Of a stretch of 64,000 bases of DNA, positions 9,028 through 16,692 are shown in pieces. Source of the stretch: MH13 sp040219355 (GTDB lineage: Bacteria > Pseudomonadota > Alphaproteobacteria > Rhizobiales > MH13); NCBI GenBank assembly GCA_040219355.1, contig JAVJSN010000002.1, positions 157,903 through 221,902 of the forward strand, written 5' to 3'. The notes under the pieces are model-generated. The model saw only the letters and a list, made by a program, of their open reading frames with translations, did not search any database and was not told the DNA's origin. Within the stretch, counting starts at the first letter, position 1; each line of letters begins with the position of its first letter. A program made the position numbers and the translations under genes.

Positions 9028-9068
9028 GACGCCATAAATGTTTTCCTTGGGAAAACATTTATGGCGTC
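9028..9068 (-). promoter_or_regulatory. 19-bp perfect inverted repeat inside ABC operon
   Basis: The arms at 9028-9046 and 9050-9068 are exact reverse complements over 19 bases with a 3-base loop. The right arm covers the last codons and stop of the ATPase gene, so the coding end is part of the hairpin. No T-run follows on the minus strand, so it is more likely an mRNA-stabilising or processing hairpin, or a protein site, than a classical terminator. It lies about 70 bp before the binding-protein start. Confidence 0.75.
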
Positions 9069-10144
9069 AAGATGCGCGGCGTTTCGGCGGCCAGGCTAAG
9101 GCGCGTTGTGTCTCCCGCTTCCAGGGTTGTGTCGGGCGGGGTATCAACAATGATGGGTGGTCCATCGGTTAGCGTGATGTGCAGCCGCTTGCGGTCACCA
9201 AAGTAGGTGGCAGCGGTCACTTCGCCATGCAAAGGTCCATCGTTGGTTGGTGTCAAATCTTCGGGCCGGGCGACCAAGAACACGTCGCCGCGCTTGTCAC
9301 CGTAGCTGGCCACGCGCTGGCCCTGGACATGAATGCCACCGTCATGAGCATGGGCTGGAATAAGCGCTGCTGCGCCAATGAATTTCGCCACAAAGGGCGA
9401 GGCTGGTTGTTCATAGATCTCAAACGGCGTGCCGACTTGGGCAATGGCACCGCGATCCATCACAACGATCCGGTCCGCCAGTGCCATGGCTTCAGATTGA
9501 TCATGGGTGACGTAGATCGCCGTGACGCCGAGCCTATCAAGCAAAATGGAAAGTTCAGCTCGCAGCCGCTCGCGCAAGCTAGCGTCCAGGGCTGTCAGCG
9601 GTTCATCGAGCAGCAGAATACGCGGTTCAACGGCAAGCGCGCGGGCCAGGGCAACGCGCTGTTTTTGTCCGCCGGAGAGTTCGTGAATATGGCGGTGTTC
9701 TAAGCCTTCAATACCCACGAAACCGGCAAGTTGAGCCAACCGCGCTTCCTGAACGGATTTCTCAACCTTCTTCAGTCGCAGCGGAAAGAGAATATTGCCT
9801 GCAACCGTAAGCGTTGGGAACAAAGCGTAGGATTGAAACACCATACCGACCTGACGTGCCTCGATAGGCTGGCCGGTGACGTCATCCTCGTCGAAATGGA
9901 CCGAGCCTTCCAGGTCCGGTGTTTCCAGGCCTGCAATGATGCGTAGCAAGGTTGTCTTGCCGCAGCCGGAAGGTCCGAGAATGACTATTTTTTCGCGCGG
10001 TTTGATCTCCAACGACAGTGGCAGGAGGGCGCGCGTTCCGTCTGGAAAGGTTTTTGCGCAATCGGTCAGTACGATGCCTGCACCGCCGTTCATTGCGGTT
10101 GGACTGTTTTGCGGGCGTGTATGCTCTGCGGGGGTGCCTGTCAT
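9059..10144 (-). CDS. ABC transporter ATP-binding protein, FbpC/PotA-like
   Basis: A 361-residue ATPase with Walker A GPSGCGKTTLLRIIAGLETP near residue 58, a Q-loop (MVFQSYALFPTLTV), signature LSGGQKQRVALARAL near 155, Walker B LLLDEPLTALD and the switch histidine in YVTHDQSEAMALADRI. Residues after about 265 make a TOBE-like domain (VFLVARPEDLTP). It is the first gene of the minus-strand ABC operon and must serve the adjacent binding protein and fused permease. The extended N-terminus of about 25 residues is poorly conserved in appearance. Confidence 0.88.
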   Translation of the reverse strand: MTGTPAEHTRPQNSPTAMNGGAGIVLTDCAKTFPDGTRALLPLSLEIKPREKIVILGPSGCGKTTLLRIIAGLETPDLEGSVHFDEDDVTGQPIEARQVGMVFQSYALFPTLTVAGNILFPLRLKKVEKSVQEARLAQLAGFVGIEGLEHRHIHELSGGQKQRVALARALAVEPRILLLDEPLTALDASLRERLRAELSILLDRLGVTAIYVTHDQSEAMALADRIVVMDRGAIAQVGTPFEIYEQPASPFVAKFIGAAALIPAHAHDGGIHVQGQRVASYGDKRGDVFLVARPEDLTPTNDGPLHGEVTAATYFGDRKRLHITLTDGPPIIVDTPPDTTLEAGDTTRLSLAAETPRILTP

Positions 10145-10204
10145 AATCGCGGCTTAGGACGGGTGTGTGACGGATCAATGACATCGTCACGACCATATAC
10201 ATTG

Positions 10205-10241
10205 CCATGCCATGACCGCCAATTGGGCGGTCATGGCATGG
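10205..10241 (-). terminator. 16-bp perfect hairpin after aapP
   Basis: Arms 10205-10220 and 10226-10241 pair perfectly over 16 bases around a 5-base loop, just beyond the aapP stop codon. There is no clear T-run on the minus strand, so it may act as a transcript 3' end by processing or as a weak terminator for aapJQMP. It also lies upstream of the next minus-strand ABC operon. Confidence 0.6.
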
Positions 10242-10247
10242 GGGGTG

Positions 10248-11024
10248 CTAGAGGATTTGGTTGAGGAATTCTTTCGTCCGCTCATTCTGCGGATTGTCGA
10301 AGAAGGCGTTGGGCTCATTCTGCTCGACGATCTCACCCTGGTCCATGAAGATAACCCGGTCGGCAACGGCCTTGGCAAAACCCATCTCGTGGGTCACGCA
10401 CAGCATCGTCATGCCTTCTTTGGCGAGATCCACCATCGTGTCGAGCACCTCTTTGACCATCTCTGGATCAAGTGCTGAGGTGGGTTCGTCAAACAGCATA
10501 ATCTTCGGTGTCATGCACAGGGCGCGGGCAATCGCCACACGCTGCTGCTGACCACCGGAAAGCTGGCCAGGGTATTTCAGGGCCTGTTCGCCAATGCGTA
10601 CGCGCTCGAGATACTTCATGCCCAGCGCTTCGGCCTCCGCCTTGGGCGTTTTCTTTACCCAAATCGGTGCCAGTGTGCAGTTGTCGAGCACTGAAAGGTG
10701 CGGGAAGAGGTTGAAGTGCTGGAAAACCATTCCAACCTCGGCGCGCACCGCGTCGATGTTTTTGATGTTGTCGGTTAGCTCAATTCCACCAACGGAAATG
10801 TCGCCCTCTTGGTGCTCCTCAAGGCGATTGAGGCAGCGAATAAGGGTGGACTTGCCCGAACCTGACGGTCCGCAGACAACGATGCGTTCGCCCGACCTAA
10901 CCGAGAGGTTGATGTCTTTGAGAACGTGGAAATCGCCATACCATTTGTTGACGCCAGACATCGAGATGACTTCGCTGGTGCCCATAGAGGAGGCGGCGGT
11001 GGATGCGGGTGCGGTGGTAGCCAT
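10248..11024 (-). CDS. aapP: General L-amino acid ABC transporter ATPase
   Basis: A 258-residue polar amino acid importer ATPase of the GlnQ/AapP type. Walker A GPSGSGKSTLIRCLNRLEEH is near residue 52, Q-loop MVFQHFNLFPHLSVLDN, signature LSGGQQQRVAIARAL, Walker B IMLFDEPTSALDPEMV, and the switch histidine in VTHEMGFAKAVADRV. It closes the aapJQMP cluster, 44 bp after aapM. It energises uptake of a broad set of L-amino acids at the inner membrane. Confidence 0.93.
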   Translation of the reverse strand: MATTAPASTAASSMGTSEVISMSGVNKWYGDFHVLKDINLSVRSGERIVVCGPSGSGKSTLIRCLNRLEEHQEGDISVGGIELTDNIKNIDAVRAEVGMVFQHFNLFPHLSVLDNCTLAPIWVKKTPKAEAEALGMKYLERVRIGEQALKYPGQLSGGQQQRVAIARALCMTPKIMLFDEPTSALDPEMVKEVLDTMVDLAKEGMTMLCVTHEMGFAKAVADRVIFMDQGEIVEQNEPNAFFDNPQNERTKEFLNQIL

Positions 11025-11068
11025 TGTTGGTTATCCTTACGCGAGAAACTGAGGAGAGGTGGCAAGCG

Positions 11069-12232
11069 CTAAATGCGCTTGTGTCCCCTGTGAAGTTCGT
11101 GCTCCAGCCATTGGCTGTATTTCGACATCGAAAAGCAGAACAGGAAATAGATGACGGCAACGAAGACAAAGCCTTCTTTGTAATAATTGCGCCATTCCAG
11201 ATCATTGATGGCCCCACGCATGGTGAACATCAGATCGAAGATACCCACGATCAGCACCAGTGAGGTGTCTTTGAACATTCCGATGAAGGTGTTGACCTGT
11301 GGTGGGATCGTGATCTTGAGGGCCTGCGGCAAGATGATGAAGATCATCGCTTGCCAGTAGGACAGGCCCATGGCATCGGCCGCTTCATATTGACCCTTGG
11401 GGATCGCTTGGAGTCCACCACGCACGACCTCCGCCAGATAGGCGGCAGCAAACATGATGATGGCAACCTGTGCCCGCAGCAGCTTATCGATGGTGATCCC
11501 TTCAGGCATGAACAGCGGGAACATCACCGAGGCCATGAACAGCACCGTGATCAGCGGAACGCCGCGGATCAATTCGATATAGCCAACGCTGAACGCTTTG
11601 ATAATCGGCATTTTTGAGCGTCGGCCAAGGGCGAGAGCGATGGAGATGGGGAAGGCGACGCCGCAACCGATCACAGCCAGCATCAGCGTGATGGGCAAAC
11701 CGCCCCACAGATTGTTGGGCACGTGGCTGAGGCCAAAAATGCCGCCCGACAACAAGATCCAGCAGACGAGCAGGCCAACCGGCCAGATAACCAGCAAGCT
11801 CTTGTTCCACATCGGCTTGAAGCACGAGACGATGACCAACCCAATGAACACGATGACGGAGGCGCCAGGGCGCCACTGCTCTTCAAACGGGTAGGTGCCG
11901 AAAAGAATGAAGCGCCATTTTTCGTAGACAAATGCCCCGCAAGCGCCGGAAACGTCGCGGCATGCTTCGGCGGGAGCAGCCTCCCACAGAGCATTGACGA
12001 CCAACCAATCGATGATGTTGGGAATCAGAGTGGCCAAAAACCAAATGGCAGCCAGTGTGAAAACTGCATTGTACCAGGTGTTGAAAAGATTTTCTTTCAG
12101 CCACGTTAGCGGGCCTGGCCGGATCGCGATGGGTGCAGGTCGCGCTTCAGTGGGAACGAAGTTCGCCGGATCTGCAAACGGCGCGCTTGTTGTCGGGCGC
12201 TCGTTGACGGCGGAGTTTGTTGTATCTGTCAT
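11069..12232 (-). CDS. aapM: General L-amino acid ABC transporter permease
   Basis: A 387-residue membrane protein. After a cytosolic start of about 35 residues come several spans, the long periplasmic insert with two cysteines (EACRDVSGACGAFVYEKW) found in AapM, and the C-terminal permease core with EAADAMGLSYWQAMIFIILPQALKITIPPQVNTFIGMFKDTSLV as the ATPase-contacting loop. It starts 14 bp after aapQ. Length and architecture match AapM. Confidence 0.93.
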   Translation of the reverse strand: MTDTTNSAVNERPTTSAPFADPANFVPTEARPAPIAIRPGPLTWLKENLFNTWYNAVFTLAAIWFLATLIPNIIDWLVVNALWEAAPAEACRDVSGACGAFVYEKWRFILFGTYPFEEQWRPGASVIVFIGLVIVSCFKPMWNKSLLVIWPVGLLVCWILLSGGIFGLSHVPNNLWGGLPITLMLAVIGCGVAFPISIALALGRRSKMPIIKAFSVGYIELIRGVPLITVLFMASVMFPLFMPEGITIDKLLRAQVAIIMFAAAYLAEVVRGGLQAIPKGQYEAADAMGLSYWQAMIFIILPQALKITIPPQVNTFIGMFKDTSLVLIVGIFDLMFTMRGAINDLEWRNYYKEGFVFVAVIYFLFCFSMSKYSQWLEHELHRGHKRI

Positions 12233-12246
12233 GGTCTTTTCTCCGC

Positions 12247-13467
12247 CTATCGTTCTGTCAGCGCTATGCGCCCGTTGTACCAGTTCATGAACAACGAGGT
12301 GAGGAGCGAGAGCGACAAGTAAACGGTCATGAACACGGCGATGATCTCGATCGCCTGACCCGACTGGTTCAGAGCTGTGTTGCCCACAGCCACAAGGTCC
12401 GGATAGCCGATCGCAATTGCCAATGAGGAGTTTTTGGTAAGGTTGAGGTACTGGCTGGTGATCGGTGGAATGATCACCCGCAATGCCTGCGGCAGTATCA
12501 CCAGGCGCAGCGTGTTGCCGGGATTGAGGCCAACGGCCTTGGCTGCTTCGGTCTGCCCGTAGTTCACGGCCTGGATGCCCGAACGCACGATCTCAGCGAT
12601 GAAGGCGCTGGTGTAAATAGAAAGCCCCAAAAGCAGTGCAAAAAACTCTGCAGACAAGGTGGCCCCGCCGCGAAAGTTAAAACCGCGTAGTTCCGGTGCA
12701 TTGACCTCTGTGGGCGCGCCGCCGATCAACCACACCACAGCGGCAAGGCCGAAGATGAGGCCAAGGGACGGCAGCAACGTTTTGGGTCGAACGCCGGTTT
12801 GAGCCTGCTTTTTGTCTGCCCATCGCGCATAAAAATAGGCGGCGATAGAGCCCACCAACAGGGCAACCACCACCCATACCCAAATGGGATGGTCAGCCAT
12901 GACTGGAATTTTCAAGCCGCGATTGGACAGGAAAATGCCCGGGATGACATTCCAGCTGTCGCGCGGTCGCGGCAGGACGTTTAGGACCAGCGCATAGATG
13001 AAGAACAGATGCAGCAGCAGTGGAATGTTGCGCAGCACTTCCACATATACTGTCGCGAACTTGGCGACCAGCCAGTTGGTCGACAGGCGGGCAATGCCCA
13101 TGACGACGCCAACCACGGTCGCCAATATGATACCGAAGAAGGCAACCTTGATGGTGTTCAAAATACCAACCACCAAGGCACGGCCGTAGGTGTCATCATT
13201 GGTGTATTCGATCAGTGCTTCGCCGATATCGAACCCAGCGCGGACATCAAGAAAGCCGTAGCCGGACTGGATGCCGCGTGCAGCCAGGTTTGCCAGCGTG
13301 TTGGACACCAAGAAAAAGCCAATGCCGATGACGACGGCGATCAAAAGGACTTGGTAAACAATGGCGCGAAATTTTTCGCTGTAAAATAAGTTGGTTTTTG
13401 GTGCGGCTTTGGGTTGCGGAGCCGATGGCTCCGGAAATCCTGCGCCGCTATGCGCGTGATCAGTCAT
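12247..13467 (-). CDS. aapQ: General L-amino acid ABC transporter permease
   Basis: A 406-residue membrane protein paired with AapM. It has a large insert between spans, the GLKIPV segment, and the conserved loop EAAKAVGLNPGNTLRLVILPQALRVIIPPITSQYLNLTKNSSLA. It follows aapJ by about 200 bp that contain a hairpin, which fits the usual excess of binding protein over permease. It forms the translocation channel with AapM. Confidence 0.93.
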   Translation of the reverse strand: MTDHAHSGAGFPEPSAPQPKAAPKTNLFYSEKFRAIVYQVLLIAVVIGIGFFLVSNTLANLAARGIQSGYGFLDVRAGFDIGEALIEYTNDDTYGRALVVGILNTIKVAFFGIILATVVGVVMGIARLSTNWLVAKFATVYVEVLRNIPLLLHLFFIYALVLNVLPRPRDSWNVIPGIFLSNRGLKIPVMADHPIWVWVVVALLVGSIAAYFYARWADKKQAQTGVRPKTLLPSLGLIFGLAAVVWLIGGAPTEVNAPELRGFNFRGGATLSAEFFALLLGLSIYTSAFIAEIVRSGIQAVNYGQTEAAKAVGLNPGNTLRLVILPQALRVIIPPITSQYLNLTKNSSLAIAIGYPDLVAVGNTALNQSGQAIEIIAVFMTVYLSLSLLTSLFMNWYNGRIALTER

Positions 13468-13625
13468 GCGTGATCTCGAATCTGTTCCCTGTGCGCTGTT
13501 TTGATCCCGCGAACGTATGGTCGTTCGTCATGTCAGCGCGATACGCTTTGGCCAGAATGACTTGTTTGATGAACAAGCAAGCGGTGACGCTTGCGCGGGC
13601 ATCGGAATCTTCGGCCTTGAAAGCA

Positions 13626-13659
13626 AACGGGCCACAGTGCGTGTGCACCATGGCCCGTT
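13626..13659 (-). terminator. Hairpin between aapJ and aapQ
   Basis: Arms AACGGGCCA at 13626-13634 and TGGCCCGTT at 13651-13659 pair around an inner GTGC/GCAC helix. Read on the minus strand it lies just after the aapJ stop and is followed by TTTGCTTTC, so it can act as an attenuator that lowers expression of aapQMP relative to aapJ. Confidence 0.7.
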
Positions 13660-13671
13660 CTTAGTGCCGTC

Positions 13672-14694
13672 TTAGCGAACCGGCGGAGCGTACTGAATGC
13701 CGCCCTCGGTCCACAGCGCGTTCAAGCCGCGTGGCAGACCAAGTGGTGACACATGGCGCTCATACATTTCGCCGTAGTTGCCAAGTTCAGAGATGATGTT
13801 GAAGGCCCAGTTATTATCTAGGCCAAGCAACGAGCCCATCTCACCGGACGTGCCCAGCAGACGCTGAACAGTCGGATCGCTGGAGTTTGCCTGCATGTCA
13901 GCAACGTTGGCCGACGTGACGCCTTTTTCTTCAGCTTCCAGCGCTGCGAACAAAACCCAACGCGCGATGGCGTAAAGTTCATCATCGCCACGGCGCAGCA
14001 TTGGGCCAAGCGGTTCTTTCGAAATGAGATCTGGAAGGATCACATAATCATCTGGATTTGGCGCGTTGGCCGTACGCACAGCAGCAAGTGCCGAAGCGTC
14101 CGTGGTGTACACATCGCAACGACCTTCAAAGAAGGCGGTCAGAACTTCCTGAAGCGCTTCAAACAATACAGGCTCGTAGGCGATGCCGCGTGCAGAGAAC
14201 ACGTCAGCCAAGTTCAACTCGGTTGTGGTGCCGGACTCAACGCAGATTGAAGCGCCGTCCATGTCTTCGAGCGACTCAATGCCGTCTTCAGCGCGGACCA
14301 TGAAGCCCTGGCCGTCATAGAACCATGTGCCAGCGAACGTTGCGCCAAGTGACGCGTCGCGGGTGAGGGTCCATGTGGTGTTGCGCGAAAGAATATCGAC
14401 TTCGCCTGCCTGCAGGGCTGGGAAGCGCTGCACGGAGGAAAGTGGAACATACTGGACAGCGCTGGAATCGCCGAGAATGGCAATGGCCATGGCTTTACAA
14501 TAATCGACGTCAAATCCAGTCCAGACGCCCTGGCTGTCTGCAATGCTGAAACCAGCAAGGCCGGTGTTTACACCGCAGATCAGTTCGCCACGGTCAATGA
14601 TCGCATCAAGCTGTTCGCCAGCCTGAGCTGGCATCGCCGATACGGTCAGCGCGATGGCCGATGCTGCTGTAGCAGCAATCGTAAGTTTTTTCAT
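13672..14694 (-). CDS. aapJ: General L-amino acid ABC substrate-binding protein
   Basis: A 340-residue periplasmic protein with a signal peptide over about residues 1-25 (ending MPAQA). The mature protein begins with the family motif RGELICGVNTGLAGFSIADSQG and has GFDVDYCKAMA, TTWTLTRDASLGATFAG, and the C-terminal segment ending NALWTEGGIQYAPPVR, all standard for AapJ. AAGGGAAGGA lies before its ATG on the minus strand. It is the first gene of the aap operon. Its upstream region contains a folded element at 14774-14872. Confidence 0.94.
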   Translation of the reverse strand: MKKLTIAATAASAIALTVSAMPAQAGEQLDAIIDRGELICGVNTGLAGFSIADSQGVWTGFDVDYCKAMAIAILGDSSAVQYVPLSSVQRFPALQAGEVDILSRNTTWTLTRDASLGATFAGTWFYDGQGFMVRAEDGIESLEDMDGASICVESGTTTELNLADVFSARGIAYEPVLFEALQEVLTAFFEGRCDVYTTDASALAAVRTANAPNPDDYVILPDLISKEPLGPMLRRGDDELYAIARWVLFAALEAEEKGVTSANVADMQANSSDPTVQRLLGTSGEMGSLLGLDNNWAFNIISELGNYGEMYERHVSPLGLPRGLNALWTEGGIQYAPPVR

Positions 14695-15007
14695 TGTTGG
14701 TCCTTCCCTTGTTTACGCAGACACGAGTCAGGAGTTTTGGCCAACAACCAAAACAAGTTCCTCTGGTCTTTTGCCCAACCCCTCAGCGGACACGTGCCAC
14801 CCTCGCACTGGAGGCCGAGTGTTCTCGGTCCGTCGCAGCAAAAGGATACGAAGGGCTACCACAGGGGTTGGGGGTGCTCAAGGGCTGTGCACCGCACAAA
14901 ATGCAGGCTTATTTTTCCCAACTGCGCAAAGCGTAAGCAGCATGCAAGGATCGGAGCTTATAATCTTGAGTGCAAACGCAGCGGCTGACGCCGTCTTCTT
15001 AGCCTGT
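14695..15007. other. aapJ upstream region, 313 bp without a gene
   Basis: This stretch holds the aapJ promoter region on the minus strand and the tail side of the SDR gene. No open frame in it looks like a gene. The one clear structure is the long-range inverted repeat at 14774-14872, listed separately. I could not pick a convincing -35/-10 pair for aapJ. Confidence 0.5.
14774..14872. ncRNA. Candidate folded RNA or aapJ leader element
   Basis: CCCAACCCCT at 14774-14783 pairs perfectly with AGGGGTTGGG at 14863-14872. Inside are a second helix (GCGGAC at 14786 with GTCCG at 14828), a GTGC/GCAC hairpin (14794-14808) and a CCGAG/CTCGG hairpin with loop TGTT (14815-14828), the last two helices competing for one base. 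The strand is undecided: on the minus strand it would be in the aapJ leader, on the plus strand an independent RNA. A run with CTCGGTCCGTC followed later by AAGGGCTAC recalls parts of 6S RNA, but the outer closing stem and usual neighbours are missing, so I do not name it. Confidence 0.35.
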
Positions 15008-15730
15008 TCAGAAAGGTAGTGTGTCACCATTGTAAGCGACCAAGGTGCCCGACTGGGCTACACTTGCCGCGTTGATGACCGACAGCATTGACGTTACGGA
15101 TTCTTCGGGGCTTTGAAGCCTCACGCCCTGTTTTGCAAAAGGATCAGAAAGCTTTGTTGCAACCGTTCCTGGATGCAACGCCAAGCAGACTGCCTCTGAG
15201 CGTTTGCGCGCAAGCTCGATAGACGCGGTTTTGACGATCTGATTGAGTGCTGCTTTGGCGGCGCGATAACCGTACCATCCACCTAGCTGATTGTCGGAAA
15301 TCGAACCAACCTTGGCGGAAATTGTTGCAAACACTGCTTTGCCCTGACGCGGAAACAGTGGCAGCAGATGCTTGATAAGAAGTGCCGGACCGATTGTGTT
15401 GATGGTGAACTGGTAGGCCATAGCGGCAGGGTCGATGGCAGACCAACTTTTTTCTGGCCCACCCTGTGCCCCGTGAAGATAGCCGGTGGCATCAAACACC
15501 AAACGAAGATCAAAACCAGTCAACCGTATATGATCGGCAAGCGCCTTGATGTCGTCTTCTTGAGTGAGGTCCAGCGAAGGCTGACCGCTTCGCGATGTGC
15601 CGATCACATCGGCAAAATGCCCGCTGGCACGAACCTGGGTTGCAACCTCGGCGCCTATCCCTCCACGGGCTCCGATGATGACTGCCAACCCGCCGGGTGG
15701 AAATGAAGAGAAAGGATGCAGTTCGGGCAT
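15008..15730 (-). CDS. Short-chain dehydrogenase/reductase
   Basis: A 240-residue SDR. The nucleotide-binding motif GARGGIGAEVA lies near residue 21, the catalytic serine in TISAKVGS, and YGYRAAK as YxxxK near residue 154. The family oxidises or reduces alcohols and ketones with NAD(P). It resembles the CsgA-like or YciK-like group of single-domain SDRs; the substrate is not evident. It stands alone between the aap region and a divergent secreted-protein gene. Confidence 0.85.
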   Translation of the reverse strand: MPELHPFSSFPPGGLAVIIGARGGIGAEVATQVRASGHFADVIGTSRSGQPSLDLTQEDDIKALADHIRLTGFDLRLVFDATGYLHGAQGGPEKSWSAIDPAAMAYQFTINTIGPALLIKHLLPLFPRQGKAVFATISAKVGSISDNQLGGWYGYRAAKAALNQIVKTASIELARKRSEAVCLALHPGTVATKLSDPFAKQGVRLQSPEESVTSMLSVINAASVAQSGTLVAYNGDTLPF

Positions 15731-16048
15731 CGTGTTTACCTTGCTGTTTGCTGAGGTTTCAAGAGCCTGACGTTAGCTGCGCCACTGCGTATTGTTTGCA
15801 AGTGCGATGCGTTGCCTCATCCACTTTGCTGGCCCACCGACCTGCTTGAAATGGCTCGACGAAAAGGTGTGACACATGTCACAAACGTGGCTCGCCGAGT
15901 GTGCTTGGTAACAGTTGGCCAGCAAGCGAGCGTCCGCGTGGTTTGATGAGGCCACATTTGACACGTCAGCCTTCAAGACTTTGTATGTGGGGTCATGGAG
16001 GGAATGTCGGGATGACAAAATGCCCGGCAGCAGTTCAGGGGAACACAC
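15731..16048. other. Divergent intergenic region, 318 bp
   Basis: This region separates the minus-strand SDR gene and a plus-strand secreted-protein gene and should hold both promoters. No gene is visible. It contains a perfect CRP/FNR-type palindrome at 15868-15883, listed separately. Confidence 0.6.
15868..15883. promoter_or_regulatory. CRP/FNR-family-like palindrome
   Basis: The sequence TGTGACACATGTCACA fits TGTGA-N6-TCACA exactly and is palindromic over seven bases on each side. This is the consensus of the E. coli CRP site; alphaproteobacterial CRP-like proteins often recognise related sites. It is 166 bp upstream of the secreted-protein start and 138 bp upstream of the SDR start, so either gene could be the target. 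Confidence 0.5.
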
Positions 16049-16549
16049 ATGAAACGCATGATTTTATCCGTACTCGGCGGCGCTATGGCGCTTGCCACTG
16101 TAACATTTGGCGCCTCTTTTGCCTTTGTGAACGATGCTCAGGCCGCGTGTCCGACGTGGCAGGGCAGTCCGCACTTTGGCACAGTCAACTTGACCGAAGG
16201 CTTTTTGCCCGACCCGTGGAATCGCAGTGTGACAGCTGGCGGCCGCAATGATGTGTCGAACTGCGGCATTGGCGCGTGGGGCTGGGTGGCCCGTCGTCCG
16301 GACTACCGCTTGCAATACAGCACGTCGGGTGCCTCGGCGCTGACCTTCATCATTCAATCCAACGTGGATACAGTTTTGCTGGTCAATGGCCCATCGGGTC
16401 AGTGGTTTTTTGATGATGATGGCGGCGTAGATTTGGGCGCCCAGCTGCGTATCGGCAACGCGCCATCCGGTCAGTACGACATCTGGATCGGATCTTACAA
16501 TCGCGGCAGCGGTATCCCAGCCACGCTGCAAATTTCTGAGCGCTACTAA
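16049..16549 (+). CDS. Secreted PPC-like beta-sandwich protein
   Basis: A 166-residue protein with a clear signal peptide over about residues 1-33 (cut after DAQA). The mature chain has two cysteines (AACPTW and SNCGIG) that could form a disulfide. Its C-terminal half (SNVDTVLLVNGPSGQWFFDD, SGQYDIWIGSY) resembles the bacterial pre-peptidase C-terminal beta-sandwich, here free-standing with no protease domain. Function is unknown. The gene is monocistronic, with a good terminator 25 bp after its stop. Confidence 0.65.
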   Translation: MKRMILSVLGGAMALATVTFGASFAFVNDAQAACPTWQGSPHFGTVNLTEGFLPDPWNRSVTAGGRNDVSNCGIGAWGWVARRPDYRLQYSTSGASALTFIIQSNVDTVLLVNGPSGQWFFDDDGGVDLGAQLRIGNAPSGQYDIWIGSYNRGSGIPATLQISERY

Positions 16550-16574
16550 GCAACAACGCCACAGACTGATTGTG

Positions 16575-16608
16575 AAAACCTCGCCCACTGGGCGGGGTTT
16601 TTTTGTTT
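16575..16608 (+). terminator. Rho-independent terminator
   Basis: AAAACCTCGCC pairs with GGCGGGGTTTT around a short loop (one G-T pair), followed by a T-rich run TTTTTTTGTTTT. It ends the secreted-protein transcript. Confidence 0.85.
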
Positions 16609-16692
16609 TGCGATGATATGGTATCGCGGCTTGGAAGCTGGACTCTGGCGTACTAGTCTTGCGCCAACTTAGCGAGCAAAAGGCGCCCATTG

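Noticed and set aside
14774..14872. 6S RNA call for the folded region upstream of aapJ
   Set aside because: Some short runs recall 6S, but the outer closing stem, length and gene neighbours do not fit, so only a structured-RNA candidate is reported.
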